Assembly (NCBI GenBank): GCA_023231475.1
Contig: JALJEE010001801.1
Coordinates: 124,001 to 188,000, forward strand
DNA: 64,000 nt
From: Seison nebaliae
Taxonomy: Eukaryota; Rotifera; Pararotatoria; Seisonacea; Seisonidae
Direction: 5' to 3'
The position numbers and the translations under genes were made by a program. Within the stretch, counting starts at the first letter, position 1; each line of letters starts with the position of its first letter. Shown one piece after another: positions 12,716 to 22,179 of the stretch. The notes below the pieces were generated by a model, which was not told the DNA's origin, did no database searches, and was given only the letters and a program-made list of their open reading frames with translations.

Positions 12716-13921
12716 TTAATTGGCAACCTTCTGACTTTTTTCCATAAATTCGTCTAAAGACAAATGTTTTGCTTTACGGAAGTTCAATAAGTTTTCTTCA
12801 TAAATTTCGTCCAAATCATCTATTAAAGATGATGGTACTTGATATTTGATGATATCACTCGCTTTCGTCATACCTGTAATGATAAGAAATTAAATTGAAA
12901 AAAAAAAGTATTGAAAATAAGAATAATAACCAAAATAATCATCAAAGAATGAATGTTGAAGAATATCAGATTTTGCTCGTTTATTTGGATTGAATTCCAG
13001 TAATTTGTCCATGAAATCATAAGCAACTGGATCGTCATCTAAACAATCTTTCAATTTCATCCTTTTCTTATTTTCTAATTTTATCATTTCGTGTTCAAAT
13101 TTCGGCCACATATAATTCCCAATCATTTCACCAGTTAATAGTTTGAAGAGAATCGTTCCAATTGCCCAATAATCTGCAGCGATTGTTGACCCTTTTAAAA
13201 CCATTTTGGACGTTTCTGGCGCCCTGTATCCCAAAGTGAATGAGTATTTTGGAATAAATTTACAGATGAGATCGGTGGTTGATCCATAATCGATGAGTTT
13301 AATATGTCCCTGTCGATTAATGATGATATTGAATGTTTTCAAATCGCCATGAATATATCCTTTGGAATGATATTTCTTGATTAAATGTAACAATTGTATT
13401 GCAAACCATTTGATTTCAGTAATCGAATAGTTTTTAGACGTATAATCTTTCAAGAATTCTAACGTTCCACATTCACCATAAACCGTCACCAGAAAATGAA
13501 CTGTTGTTATTACATTCAATTTCGATTTTAATTTGACGGAAAATGCACAAACTAACGGCGAATTATGAAAGGAGATATCGTTCAAACTCTCCACAATATC
13601 TTCATTGTTGCTCAACGTTCGCCAAACTGACAATTCTGAACGAGTGTGTCTCTCACAGAAATTGTGTTTGAAAATTTTGACGGCCAACATTTTCTGCGGT
13701 TCGTTCATGAAATATGCAGTATACACTTCCCCACTAGTTCCATGACCGATATGGTTACAAATTCTTAGATCGCTCAACGACAAAGATAAATTTGGATGTT
13801 CATATATATATGGTACACCGACCATCACCACATCTTGATCAAACATTATTGGTATATTATTTTTGGTGGTGTGACATTCATTCGTAGAGTAGTCCATAAT
13901 ATCTTCTAACAATAACTTCAT
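12716..13921 (-). CDS. Divergent Ser/Thr protein kinase
   Basis: Two exons, 13921-12931 and 12873-12716, join in phase across a 57-nt intron to give 382 residues. The kinase fold is clear: glycine loop GHGTSG (59-64), VKIFK with the ATP lysine K82, helix-C glutamate E96, catalytic loop HGDLKTFN (191-198), magnesium loop DYG (211-213), APE (234-236) and DYWAIGTILFKLLTG in subdomain IX. The catalytic D193, N198, D211 and K82 are kept, so activity is plausible. HRD is HGD and DFG is DYG: the arginine that normally contacts the phosphorylated activation loop is missing. Overall layout is AGC/CAMK-like, but no subfamily can be assigned. The second exon adds a charged 53-codon tail ending in TAA. 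No transmembrane or signal segment is seen, so it is probably cytoplasmic. Confidence 0.85.
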
Positions 13922-15895
13922 GCAACAAAAAATAGAATTAGAAGAAATTATTTTCTACCAATACTTCTATTTATACCTAATTCAAGTCTAGTTAGTTAAT
14001 GTCAAATTTTTCATAATCGTTTCACCACAAAAAAGAACGAATGTACTAATTTGAGTTTTATTATATAATTTAAATGGGTACACTTATCATTTACATTTAC
14101 TTTTGAATTTTTTCAAATTGCACAATAAGAAGAAATAGTCAAAATCCTTTTATCGAACATTAAATTAACATTTTAACTCTGTTTTCTTCATTTTACTAAA
14201 ATTCATTAATGAGATTATGTAAGAAATGAACAGAATATGCCTTTTGAATAGCGGAATAGGAAAAATTGATATTTTTCACTATCACGATAGTTTGTTCATA
14301 ATATTAATCATTTCTTCTATACTAATCCATAGATAGTTGATTTTTATGATCTGGTCTTATAGGTGAATAATTTGATTGAAAATTAGAAAAAAAATATATC
14401 TGAATTAATTCAAACATTTGAAGAAATTATTTGAAAAATAAAACGCTCCTTTTCAAGAGCATTTATGTCCTCCATTGTCAATCTTCCTCCATTTCTGATT
14501 TTGTTGACTAACAATTTCTACTGTAAGCGGTATTTCTCTCTACTGGAGAAAATGAATACTTCCGAATTTCCTACTTCACCCTTCAACCACCTGCTACCAC
14601 TTATGTCTCCATTGTCTTTTTTCTGTTCATATTACATTCCTCCCGAGTCTACCCGGTTGTTTAATCCAAGAGAATTGATAGATCAATTATCGAGTACTTG
14701 GTTCCTGACAATCTCAAAAATCATATACCAACAGACTTTTTATTTTCCAATTACCCTATACGATTTTACACCTAAAAGTAAAAAATTTCAGTTTTTAAAA
14801 TTTAATGTTTTTAATCTTTCTTACAATTCGTGATAAGTTCATAAATTCAGAAGAAATTTTCGAATTACATCTGCTTTTTCAATTTTTTTATTCCGTAAAT
14901 AGATGCGGTGATGATTATAATTATTCTTAATGTTGTAATTGTTGATGTAACTATAATGTTAAAAGAAAATATTGCAGTAATAACTGCGAGAATCATGTGG
15001 ATATTACACTTTAAGATTTACTTTCAAATTTATTCTCTCACTTTTTATTCGAGTTCAGATGTTTATTATTAAAAATGATTATTTTATTCTAGTTTACCGC
15101 CACTTTATCAGATGGAAAAATAAGAAAAATTTTCAAAAAGTTCCAATTTGTCCAACTTTATCCAAATCAAAAAGACGTCAATAATGACGGATGTCTCCAA
15201 CATCATATGATCGTCCATTATAGACAATTCGTTAATCATTAAGTTTTCAATTATATTGAACATTCATCAGATTTTTCAGAAGGATGTCCAAAATATTACA
15301 TTCCGCATCTAATTCTCAATTCTGGAACTGTTTCACATTATTACTCGTTTTTTTTTTATTAAAAATCCCAATATGGACAAATGAATTATTTTTGATTAAA
15401 TTTTATTATGCAGAAAAATTTCCGATTACTCTTTAACAAAGAGTCTTTATATTAGAATCGATACACTATAGAACTACACTATAGAATCGATAAATTGATC
15501 AAAATGGTTAATCCAAATAGTATCATTGTGGGATATATTACAGTTTTAGTTACTTGAAGTGTAAAATGTAAAAATAATTAATAAGTTTTGTTAATACATA
15601 TCACTGATGCCTAGACAAATTTGGAATGTTTATTTCATGGAATGGAATGGAAATGAATTGTCATTAATAATTAATCATGTTCCTTCATTATTCATCTTAT
15701 TTATCATCTCATCGAATTAGTTTATGGGAAATAGTTGGGGGTAAATAGTTCTGGTACGATAAGAAATTGTCATTGTTTTTTTTTTGTTAAACTAATATTA
15801 GAATTGAATTTTGATGAATTATTAAGAAACGGGAATTACTTTGAAAATTAAGCTTTGAAGTAAAGTCAGATGATTCGCTTGCTATTAAATCAATA
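13922..15895. other. Intergenic spacer between divergent genes
   Basis: About 2 kb between the start codons of the kinase (minus) and VPS11 (plus), so it should hold both promoters. It is AT-rich, without notable repeats. An open frame at 14465-14833 has no homology and a compositionally noncoding look. I see no RNA gene. Confidence 0.6.
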
Positions 15896-18800
15896 ATGGA
15901 TTGGAAAGAATTCAATTTCTTCCATGAACGAATTAACAGTCGATTAAATTTGAACATCTTCAACAATGAAGTGAATAATGAAAAAATTACAGAGAATTTA
16001 GTGGATATCGTATCTGGTGGTGGAAACATAATTTTTGGAATGAAAGATGGAACTATTCTGATACGGAGACAACAGTTTGGAAAAGACGTTGAGAATGACG
16101 AGTCGATATTTGAAACATTCGTCGCTCATTATGAAAAGATGGAATATATCCGTTATATCGATATATTTAATTATTTAATAAGTTTAGGCAAAACGGAAAC
16201 TGAAGAGAATTGTATAAAAATTTGGAATTGTTCTTATCGAAAAGTGTCGACAACGAAACAATATCTCTATCCAATTCTCACGACATTGACAGACAAATGT
16301 CTCAATGAAACGAATAATCGAGTAACTTCGATCGATATGAATTCCCAATTCCTCGTCATTGGGAAAGAGAAAGGTGAAATTTATTTGTGTGGAATGTCCA
16401 TCGAACAGAATGAAACGAATCGATTGAATTTGACGAAATTCCGAAGTTTTAAACGGAAATTTAAATCAATTTTCAAAGGAAAATCTTCGATTGTTTCACT
16501 CGATTTTTCTCCTACCAAAACTGGTTGCATCTCCAACGTCTTGTTCGTTGGAATGAAAAAAGAGATCGTTTCCTTGAAAATTAGTTCGGGCGAATATTTT
16601 GTGGAGGAGTTGGACAATTTCGGCGTAGAGAATTGTCATCATATAACGAAAATTTCTCATTCGGCCACACCGTTTATGGTGGGAAATGAATCGGGACTTT
16701 ATTTTTATGTGAATGAAGGACGAGGATCATGTTTAGCATTTGGTGGACGAAAAGAATTCGTTTATCAATTCAATTCCACTTATTTGGTAGTGATTTATTG
16801 TGAGATAATCGAAAAAGAAACGACAATTTTAGAAGAGAAGAAAATTCGACATTACACTATCGTAATTTATGATATTCATAATCATTATATTATTTTAAAG
16901 AAATTCTTAAAGAATAATCGAGTCATCGGAATATGTTATGAATGGAATCAACTTTATTTGATTTGTGAAAACGGAAAAATTTTCTCGTTCGTCGAAATGA
17001 GTTTCAGAAAGAAATTGGAATATTTCTTCCAATATAATCTCTATTCATTTGCCATCGATCTAACGAAACAACAGAAATCTACTCTTCATTACAAGAATGA
17101 ATTGATGCAAATCTATCGACAATATGCAGACACGTTATTGGAGAAGAAAAACGATAATGTCCAACAAGTCACCGAACATTATTTAGAGAGTTTATATTTG
17201 GCGGCGGAGATTTGTGAAAAACAATCCGATTTGTCCGTAGTGAGACATCAGAGGAATTCTTATAATTTATTAAAATGTTTATCGGCTAATAAAAATTATT
17301 CAAATATTCGAAAATATTTGACGGAAATTTGGAGTTATCATCGTTCTCATACATTTCCCATCTTTCTAACTTCATACGCTGAATTGTTATTGTTCAATGA
17401 ATTGTGTGAAATGAACGAGAAGAAATTCATTGGAACGATTGAACATATTTATAAATTGGAAGAAAATGATCCCAAATTACATGAGATTATTTGGAAGAAA
17501 TTTGAAAAATTATTCGTGAAAATTCATCCGATTCTTATCAAACATCATTTCGTCGAATGTATTTTCTATTTCTCGTTTATACTCAAACAATTCTCCATCG
17601 CCTTCAATTCACTTCTCCAACTTCTCGATAAGAAATCATCAACTTCAAATCAATTAGATGAGAATGACGGAATAATGATGGTTAATGATCATCGAATTAA
17701 TCTGGAAAATAAAGAGAAAATGTTGAAGGAATTCTTCTCCATCATCTCCCAACATTATTCGAATGAGAATGATGAGAAGATTTGTGGGAATGCGAAAAAT
17801 TTCGAAGAATTGAAAACCGTTTCCCCATCCCACCAAAACCATCATAAGCATTGGCAAGTGTTGAGAATATCGATGAATAAATTATGGATATTGAAAGATT
17901 ATCCGTTGATTGTAGAATACATCTCCACCATCTTCATCACTTCTCTTATGGATCATATAACGAATAAAATGGAATGTAAAAAAGATGATGAAAAATCAGA
18001 TGTCAATCCATTCACTGAATTCGACGCAACGAATATCGATAATCTTCTCGAATCTATCGAACAACAACAACAAGAAGAACATGTGAAGAAGTATGATGAG
18101 AATGTGGATAATCTGCTTTATCGATTCATCATATCAATTCCGGAAGAGTTTAAAGAAATTATTTCGGATAAAATTTTTCAAAAAATTTTCACAGAAAAAC
18201 ACAATTGGCCCACTCTACAATACATGTTCAAATCGAATCAATATCTCCTCCAATTGTTCAAACAATTGATCGGGAAGAAAATCAATTCATGTGACGAACA
18301 ATTTAGTGAGAAATTGAAAAGTTTATTCCGATTTTGTTCATTTGATGAATCGATCAAATCTTTTATTTCAATCGTTGCCCAATATCGACAATGTTCATTA
18401 ATAACAAATCGATTAATTTTCATCGAAAATGATCATTCCATTCTCCATCGTCATTTGAGCGATCTCAATGAGAATGATATCAGTTATGAGAAATTGAAAG
18501 AAATGATCGAAAATAATGATATCGGTTATGAATATTTGTTAAAATTCAGTTTGAAAAATAATCAAAATATCGACGATTCGATGAATTTATCGATGAAAAA
18601 TTTACCATTATCTGATATGATTTCCATGATCGGTTCGATATGCGAAACATTCTCTTTTGACCAATTATTGGAAAGTATCGATCAACAACTTTCTCATTAT
18701 GTGGAATGTGCGGAAGAAACATCTTCTTCCATTATTCGACATCAGAAAGTCATCGACGAATTACAACTTCAATTGGAACATCTCAATTCGGAATCGACCA

Positions 18801-19072
18801 CATTCCGAGAACAATTCTGTCAACATTGTCAACAACCATTAGATGTACCAGCTTGTTTTTTCGCTTGTGGTCACGCTTTCTGTCTCACATGTTTCCATGG
18901 CGACGTCTGTCCCAAATGTCTTCGGACAAAAAATGCCAATGTCATTAATTGGACGGCGAATCGAGATCTTCGTCGAATTGATGAAACGTTAAATAATCAA
19001 TTGAATGATGCGAATTCTCAATCGGAACGAATGAAAATTCTTTACAAATTTGTTGCTGAAGATATTTTATAG
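15896..19072 (+). CDS. VPS11: Vacuolar protein sorting protein 11 (CORVET/HOPS core subunit)
   Basis: Single-exon gene of 1058 residues (human VPS11 is 941). VPS11 is a core subunit shared by the CORVET and HOPS tethering complexes, which drive endosome and lysosome fusion. The N-terminus (MDWKEFNFFHERI) and propeller region carry family signatures such as GNESGLYFYVNEGRGSCLAF and the stretch ending LYLICENGKIFSF. The middle is an alpha-solenoid (FFQYNLYSFAIDLTKQQ onward) containing acidic, low-complexity insertions that explain the extra length. A C-terminal RING finger spans about 975-1009 (CQHC, CGHAFCLTC, CPKC) after a coiled-coil segment, the normal VPS11 order. The start ATG matches the family N-terminus. 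No intron is needed. Identity is firm. Confidence 0.95.
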   Translation: MDWKEFNFFHERINSRLNLNIFNNEVNNEKITENLVDIVSGGGNIIFGMKDGTILIRRQQFGKDVENDESIFETFVAHYEKMEYIRYIDIFNYLISLGKTETEENCIKIWNCSYRKVSTTKQYLYPILTTLTDKCLNETNNRVTSIDMNSQFLVIGKEKGEIYLCGMSIEQNETNRLNLTKFRSFKRKFKSIFKGKSSIVSLDFSPTKTGCISNVLFVGMKKEIVSLKISSGEYFVEELDNFGVENCHHITKISHSATPFMVGNESGLYFYVNEGRGSCLAFGGRKEFVYQFNSTYLVVIYCEIIEKETTILEEKKIRHYTIVIYDIHNHYIILKKFLKNNRVIGICYEWNQLYLICENGKIFSFVEMSFRKKLEYFFQYNLYSFAIDLTKQQKSTLHYKNELMQIYRQYADTLLEKKNDNVQQVTEHYLESLYLAAEICEKQSDLSVVRHQRNSYNLLKCLSANKNYSNIRKYLTEIWSYHRSHTFPIFLTSYAELLLFNELCEMNEKKFIGTIEHIYKLEENDPKLHEIIWKKFEKLFVKIHPILIKHHFVECIFYFSFILKQFSIAFNSLLQLLDKKSSTSNQLDENDGIMMVNDHRINLENKEKMLKEFFSIISQHYSNENDEKICGNAKNFEELKTVSPSHQNHHKHWQVLRISMNKLWILKDYPLIVEYISTIFITSLMDHITNKMECKKDDEKSDVNPFTEFDATNIDNLLESIEQQQQEEHVKKYDENVDNLLYRFIISIPEEFKEIISDKIFQKIFTEKHNWPTLQYMFKSNQYLLQLFKQLIGKKINSCDEQFSEKLKSLFRFCSFDESIKSFISIVAQYRQCSLITNRLIFIENDHSILHRHLSDLNENDISYEKLKEMIENNDIGYEYLLKFSLKNNQNIDDSMNLSMKNLPLSDMISMIGSICETFSFDQLLESIDQQLSHYVECAEETSSSIIRHQKVIDELQLQLEHLNSESTTFREQFCQHCQQPLDVPACFFACGHAFCLTCFHGDVCPKCLRTKNANVINWTANRDLRRIDETLNNQLNDANSQSERMKILYKFVAEDIL

Positions 19073-20181
19073 AAGATATAAAAAATTTCTGTTTTTCATT
19101 AAAATTCATTCAATTTAATATTTAATTTTAAATAAGAGATTAAAATAAAAAATAAATACAAATAAAAACGATTATATATGTTTATTATAATAATTAAAAG
19201 TTTATTTCAATTCTGTCTCGTTATCCATTAATTCTAAAAATAAAAACGACATATTGTGCAACAATAATTTCAATACCATTAACATATAATTTAAAAAGGA
19301 AATTTTATGAACAGCGTTCGCCGAGTGCAATGGTTACTTCTCATTTGACTAATTTATCGGAATTATATCTAATCACTACAAGACAACCATTGTACGATAT
19401 CGAACCATTTTAAAAATTAATTGTTTTCATCTTGTTTTCATAGACTTGATGTTTTGGAGGAAGTTTAAAGAATTTTTAAAATTAAAATTTAATTTAATTC
19501 TCGTAAATTTATTAAGTGTAAATTCTCCATTGATGTAGTCGAAAAATGAAAGAAATGGTGAGACGAATGGAGAGGAAAGAAGAACGTCTATTTCCTCTTA
19601 TAACTGTCGATTTTAAAATAGATGAAGTAGTAAGAAATATATAGAACAAAAGAGACATTCTTTTTCCCCAAGAAGAATCAAGCTACGTGCTCGTTTCTAG
19701 ATCTGTCTTTAACCTGTTCAAACGTTTAACAGTGAATAAGATAAAGGAGTTACTGGTTTTCCGTTCGAAGAGAACAATCTCTAAATACATATATTGTTAA
19801 ATATATAATTATTATTAAATATAACAGTAAAGTTAAAGAAAAAGATATAATTGTCACTTGCACATGTAGATAACGTTGTCGGAGATATGGAAATTTGAAT
19901 CTTACAGTTAGTAGTTGTTAGTAAAAATCTTAAGTAAAATGTGAATTATAACTTTCCAATTGTATCTTTGTCTTTCTCTATGACATATATTCTATGTTAT
20001 TTCAAGTTACAATTTTTAAACTATATAATTCTATATTATATTTGAAAATATATTCTAAATCATCTTTCTAATTTTCTAGTCTTCTAATCTCAAAATATTT
20101 TACTTTGTTTTTTACTATTAATTTGTATAATTTGAATTATCAATTTTAAATTCAAAATTTTTCAAAAATTCACTAATAATT
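19073..20181. other. Intergenic spacer after VPS11
   Basis: Holds the VPS11 3' UTR, with AATAAA at 19144-19149 and further copies just downstream, then about 1 kb of AT-rich sequence upstream of the LOTUS-domain gene. I see no other gene or repeat in it. Confidence 0.6.
19144..19149 (+). promoter_or_regulatory. Poly(A) signal of VPS11
   Basis: AATAAA about 70 nt past the VPS11 stop, followed by two more overlapping copies within 20 nt. Confidence 0.55.
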
Positions 20182-21098
20182 ATGGATGATAGAATGAAAG
20201 ATCGTTTGAGAAAAATGGAAAATCTGTCGAAAATTATTTGCCATGCATCAGATACGCCACTCCCCCTCCATGAATTTATACGTTAGACATTATTTTCTAA
20301 TTAGTTCCAACAATAAAATTGCAGAGACATATCGAATGTTACATGGAGATTATTTTAGATTTGACCGATTCGGATTTCGATCTGCTGAAACATGTTTAGC
20401 ATCATTCAATTCAATAAGATCATTTAGAAAGTTGGGAAATATTCTTAATCTTCTCATCTCTATGGAAATGAATTGAAGAGACGACATATTTTATGTTGAA
20501 GCAATACCTTTTTCGAAGAATATTAAGGAAATTCAAAAATTGGTATAATTTTATAATTTCATTTTTTTCTTTTTAAAATTTTTATAAGGGAACAATTTCG
20601 GAATTGGAAGATGATATTTTCCAACCTTCAACCATTAATAATCCAAATGTGGAGGAAATGATCATGAGAGAAAAATGTGATGAAATTAAAAGAAATGAAT
20701 GGAAATCGTCAAATAGAAAGGAAGAAATATTGAAATATTTGTCGAAAAAAAAGAACAATTATGAACGAGAAAAAAATCAATCAGAAAATCGTCAATCATT
20801 GATAAAAAATGAAAGTGGAGAAGAAACACGAATGTATTTTTCTTTCTGTTTTAACCCGAAAGATTTAGTTTCAACAAATTGTCGTTCTTTACAAATGAAT
20901 ATAAATTTCAATGATGATTTATTTCCGAAAAATCGTTCCATGAAAACTGATCATATTGATGTAAATAAATTTCAAATGGAAACATGGTTTGACGGGAACT
21001 CAATGACGAAATCAGAAAGAACGAAATGGTTGAACAATATGTCTGTTATAATGAATAATCAGAATTATAAACTGAAGGAATATCTTGGTTTGAAATGA
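20182..21098 (+). CDS. LOTUS (OST-HTH) domain protein
   Basis: Four exons, 20182-20281, 20325-20430, 20479-20542 and 20589-21098, join in frame through introns of 43, 48 and 46 nt to give 259 residues. Residues about 15-85 match the LOTUS/OST-HTH winged helix of Oskar, TDRD5/7 and MARF1: LPLHEFIQTYRMLHGDYF, then FDRFGFRSAETCLASF, then DDIFYVEAIP, the last spanning a splice junction. LOTUS domains bind RNA or the Vasa helicase in germ granules. The C-terminal 170 residues are charged and have no Tudor, NYN or other domain I recognise; the protein is short for the family. The start ATG was chosen because exon 1 supplies the first LOTUS helix. Convergent with NDUFC2. Domain call is good; biological role is inferred only. 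Confidence 0.75.
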
Positions 21099-21230
21099 GA
21101 AGTATTCAACTTTGACTGAACTTCTTTTATTACCATTCTAGATTGACAAATCTGATAATGACAGATTAATATTGTGAAAATTATTTTTATAATTTCTTTA
21201 TTTTATGTTTAAAATAGAAAATTAAAAAAA

Positions 21231-21236
21231 AATAAA
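21231..21236 (+). promoter_or_regulatory. Poly(A) signal of the LOTUS gene
   Basis: AATAAA about 130 nt past the stop codon, in the 364-bp gap shared with the convergent NDUFC2 gene. Confidence 0.5.
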
Positions 21237-21397
21237 GTTTAAGTTAAACGGAAAATATTTTATTTTAAATTTTCAATTGTCAATTGAATTAAATGACAGT
21301 ATAATAAATAACTAATTAATATTTTATGAGAATTATGAAAAACATCGAATTATGATTATAATATAATTTATTATAGAATTGTAAGAATTATAGATAG

Positions 21398-21403
21398 TTT
21401 TAT
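21398..21403 (-). promoter_or_regulatory. Poly(A) signal of NDUFC2
   Basis: AATAAA on the minus strand, 60 nt past the NDUFC2 stop codon. Confidence 0.5.
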
Positions 21404-21462
21404 TCAACACTAAAAATTCCAATTAGAAATAAGAAAGAAATAATTATTTAGAAGAAAAAAAT

Positions 21463-21885
21463 TTATCGGATCGGTCGCCAATCCCTCATCAATTCCCCAA
21501 CTAATTTACTTTTGTTATGAAGTTCGGGAAAGTTTTCCGGATGTTTCCTCACATAATCCCATATGACCATATCGCGATTTAAACGACGATTATCTTCAAA
21601 TTTCCCAATGAAATGTCCCAACGTTCCCATGAACAATCCATTCAATAACATGAGAGGTTTATTGGAGAATCGTGGTCTCTTACTTGTGATGTTGTAACCG
21701 AAGATAACGGTGAAGCCAATCATAGCGCCCATTACTCGTCGATCTCGAATTCCATAATATGGTATGTCGAGCCATGTCCCTTTCTTCTCTCTCATATCCA
21801 AATCGAGATATTTATAATCGTCATTATGTGACAAGAGAGAAGGATCGTCTTCATAAGTGAAAGTCGAATGTTGTCGTTGACTCAT
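21463..21885 (-). CDS. NDUFC2: NADH dehydrogenase (ubiquinone) subunit C2, complex I B14.5b
   Basis: Single exon, 140 residues (human 119). NDUFC2 is an accessory subunit in the membrane arm of mitochondrial complex I. The C-terminus DYVRKHPENFPELHNKS...DWRPIR aligns with the family ending GYMKLHPEDFPE...FHPIR. Two hydrophobic segments precede it (about 52-66 and 78-92: MGAMIGFTVIFGY and MLLNGLFMGTLGHFIG), as expected for this two-helix subunit. The N-terminus is longer and hydrophilic. The ATG at 21883-21885 is 294 bp from the start of GPATCH1 on the other strand, so the two probably share a bidirectional promoter. Confidence 0.85.
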   Translation of the reverse strand: MSQRQHSTFTYEDDPSLLSHNDDYKYLDLDMREKKGTWLDIPYYGIRDRRVMGAMIGFTVIFGYNITSKRPRFSNKPLMLLNGLFMGTLGHFIGKFEDNRRLNRDMVIWDYVRKHPENFPELHNKSKLVGELMRDWRPIR

Positions 21886-22179
21886 TCTCCCAATTCGATT
21901 TCCTTCAAGTTCGGTTTTGCTGATGAAAGAATTATTTTCTTAAATAATTCCCCAAGAAAATTATTCTAATACCTAAATCAAACGCTTAATCTTTACAATT
22001 TATTCATTGATGATTAAAATGAAAAGAAAATTGATTTTTTACAAAAAATTCAAATTTGAAGCTAATTTCTTGATTTTTTTTTGAATTTGTAAATTTTTTT
22101 ATTTTTCGCCTTTCAATCGATCCAATTCAATCACATATTGTTGGTATTGAGTATGGAATAAGTATTGTTTGAAATTATA
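21886..22179. promoter_or_regulatory. Likely bidirectional promoter, NDUFC2 / GPATCH1
   Basis: Only 294 bp separate the start codons of two head-to-head housekeeping genes. The interval is AT-rich, without a recognisable TATA motif in an obvious position. The call rests on geometry alone. Confidence 0.5.

Noticed and set aside
14465-14833. Plus-strand frame of 122 codons upstream of VPS11
   Set aside because: Phe/Ser/Leu-rich product without domain or splice context; typical of noncoding pyrimidine-rich DNA.
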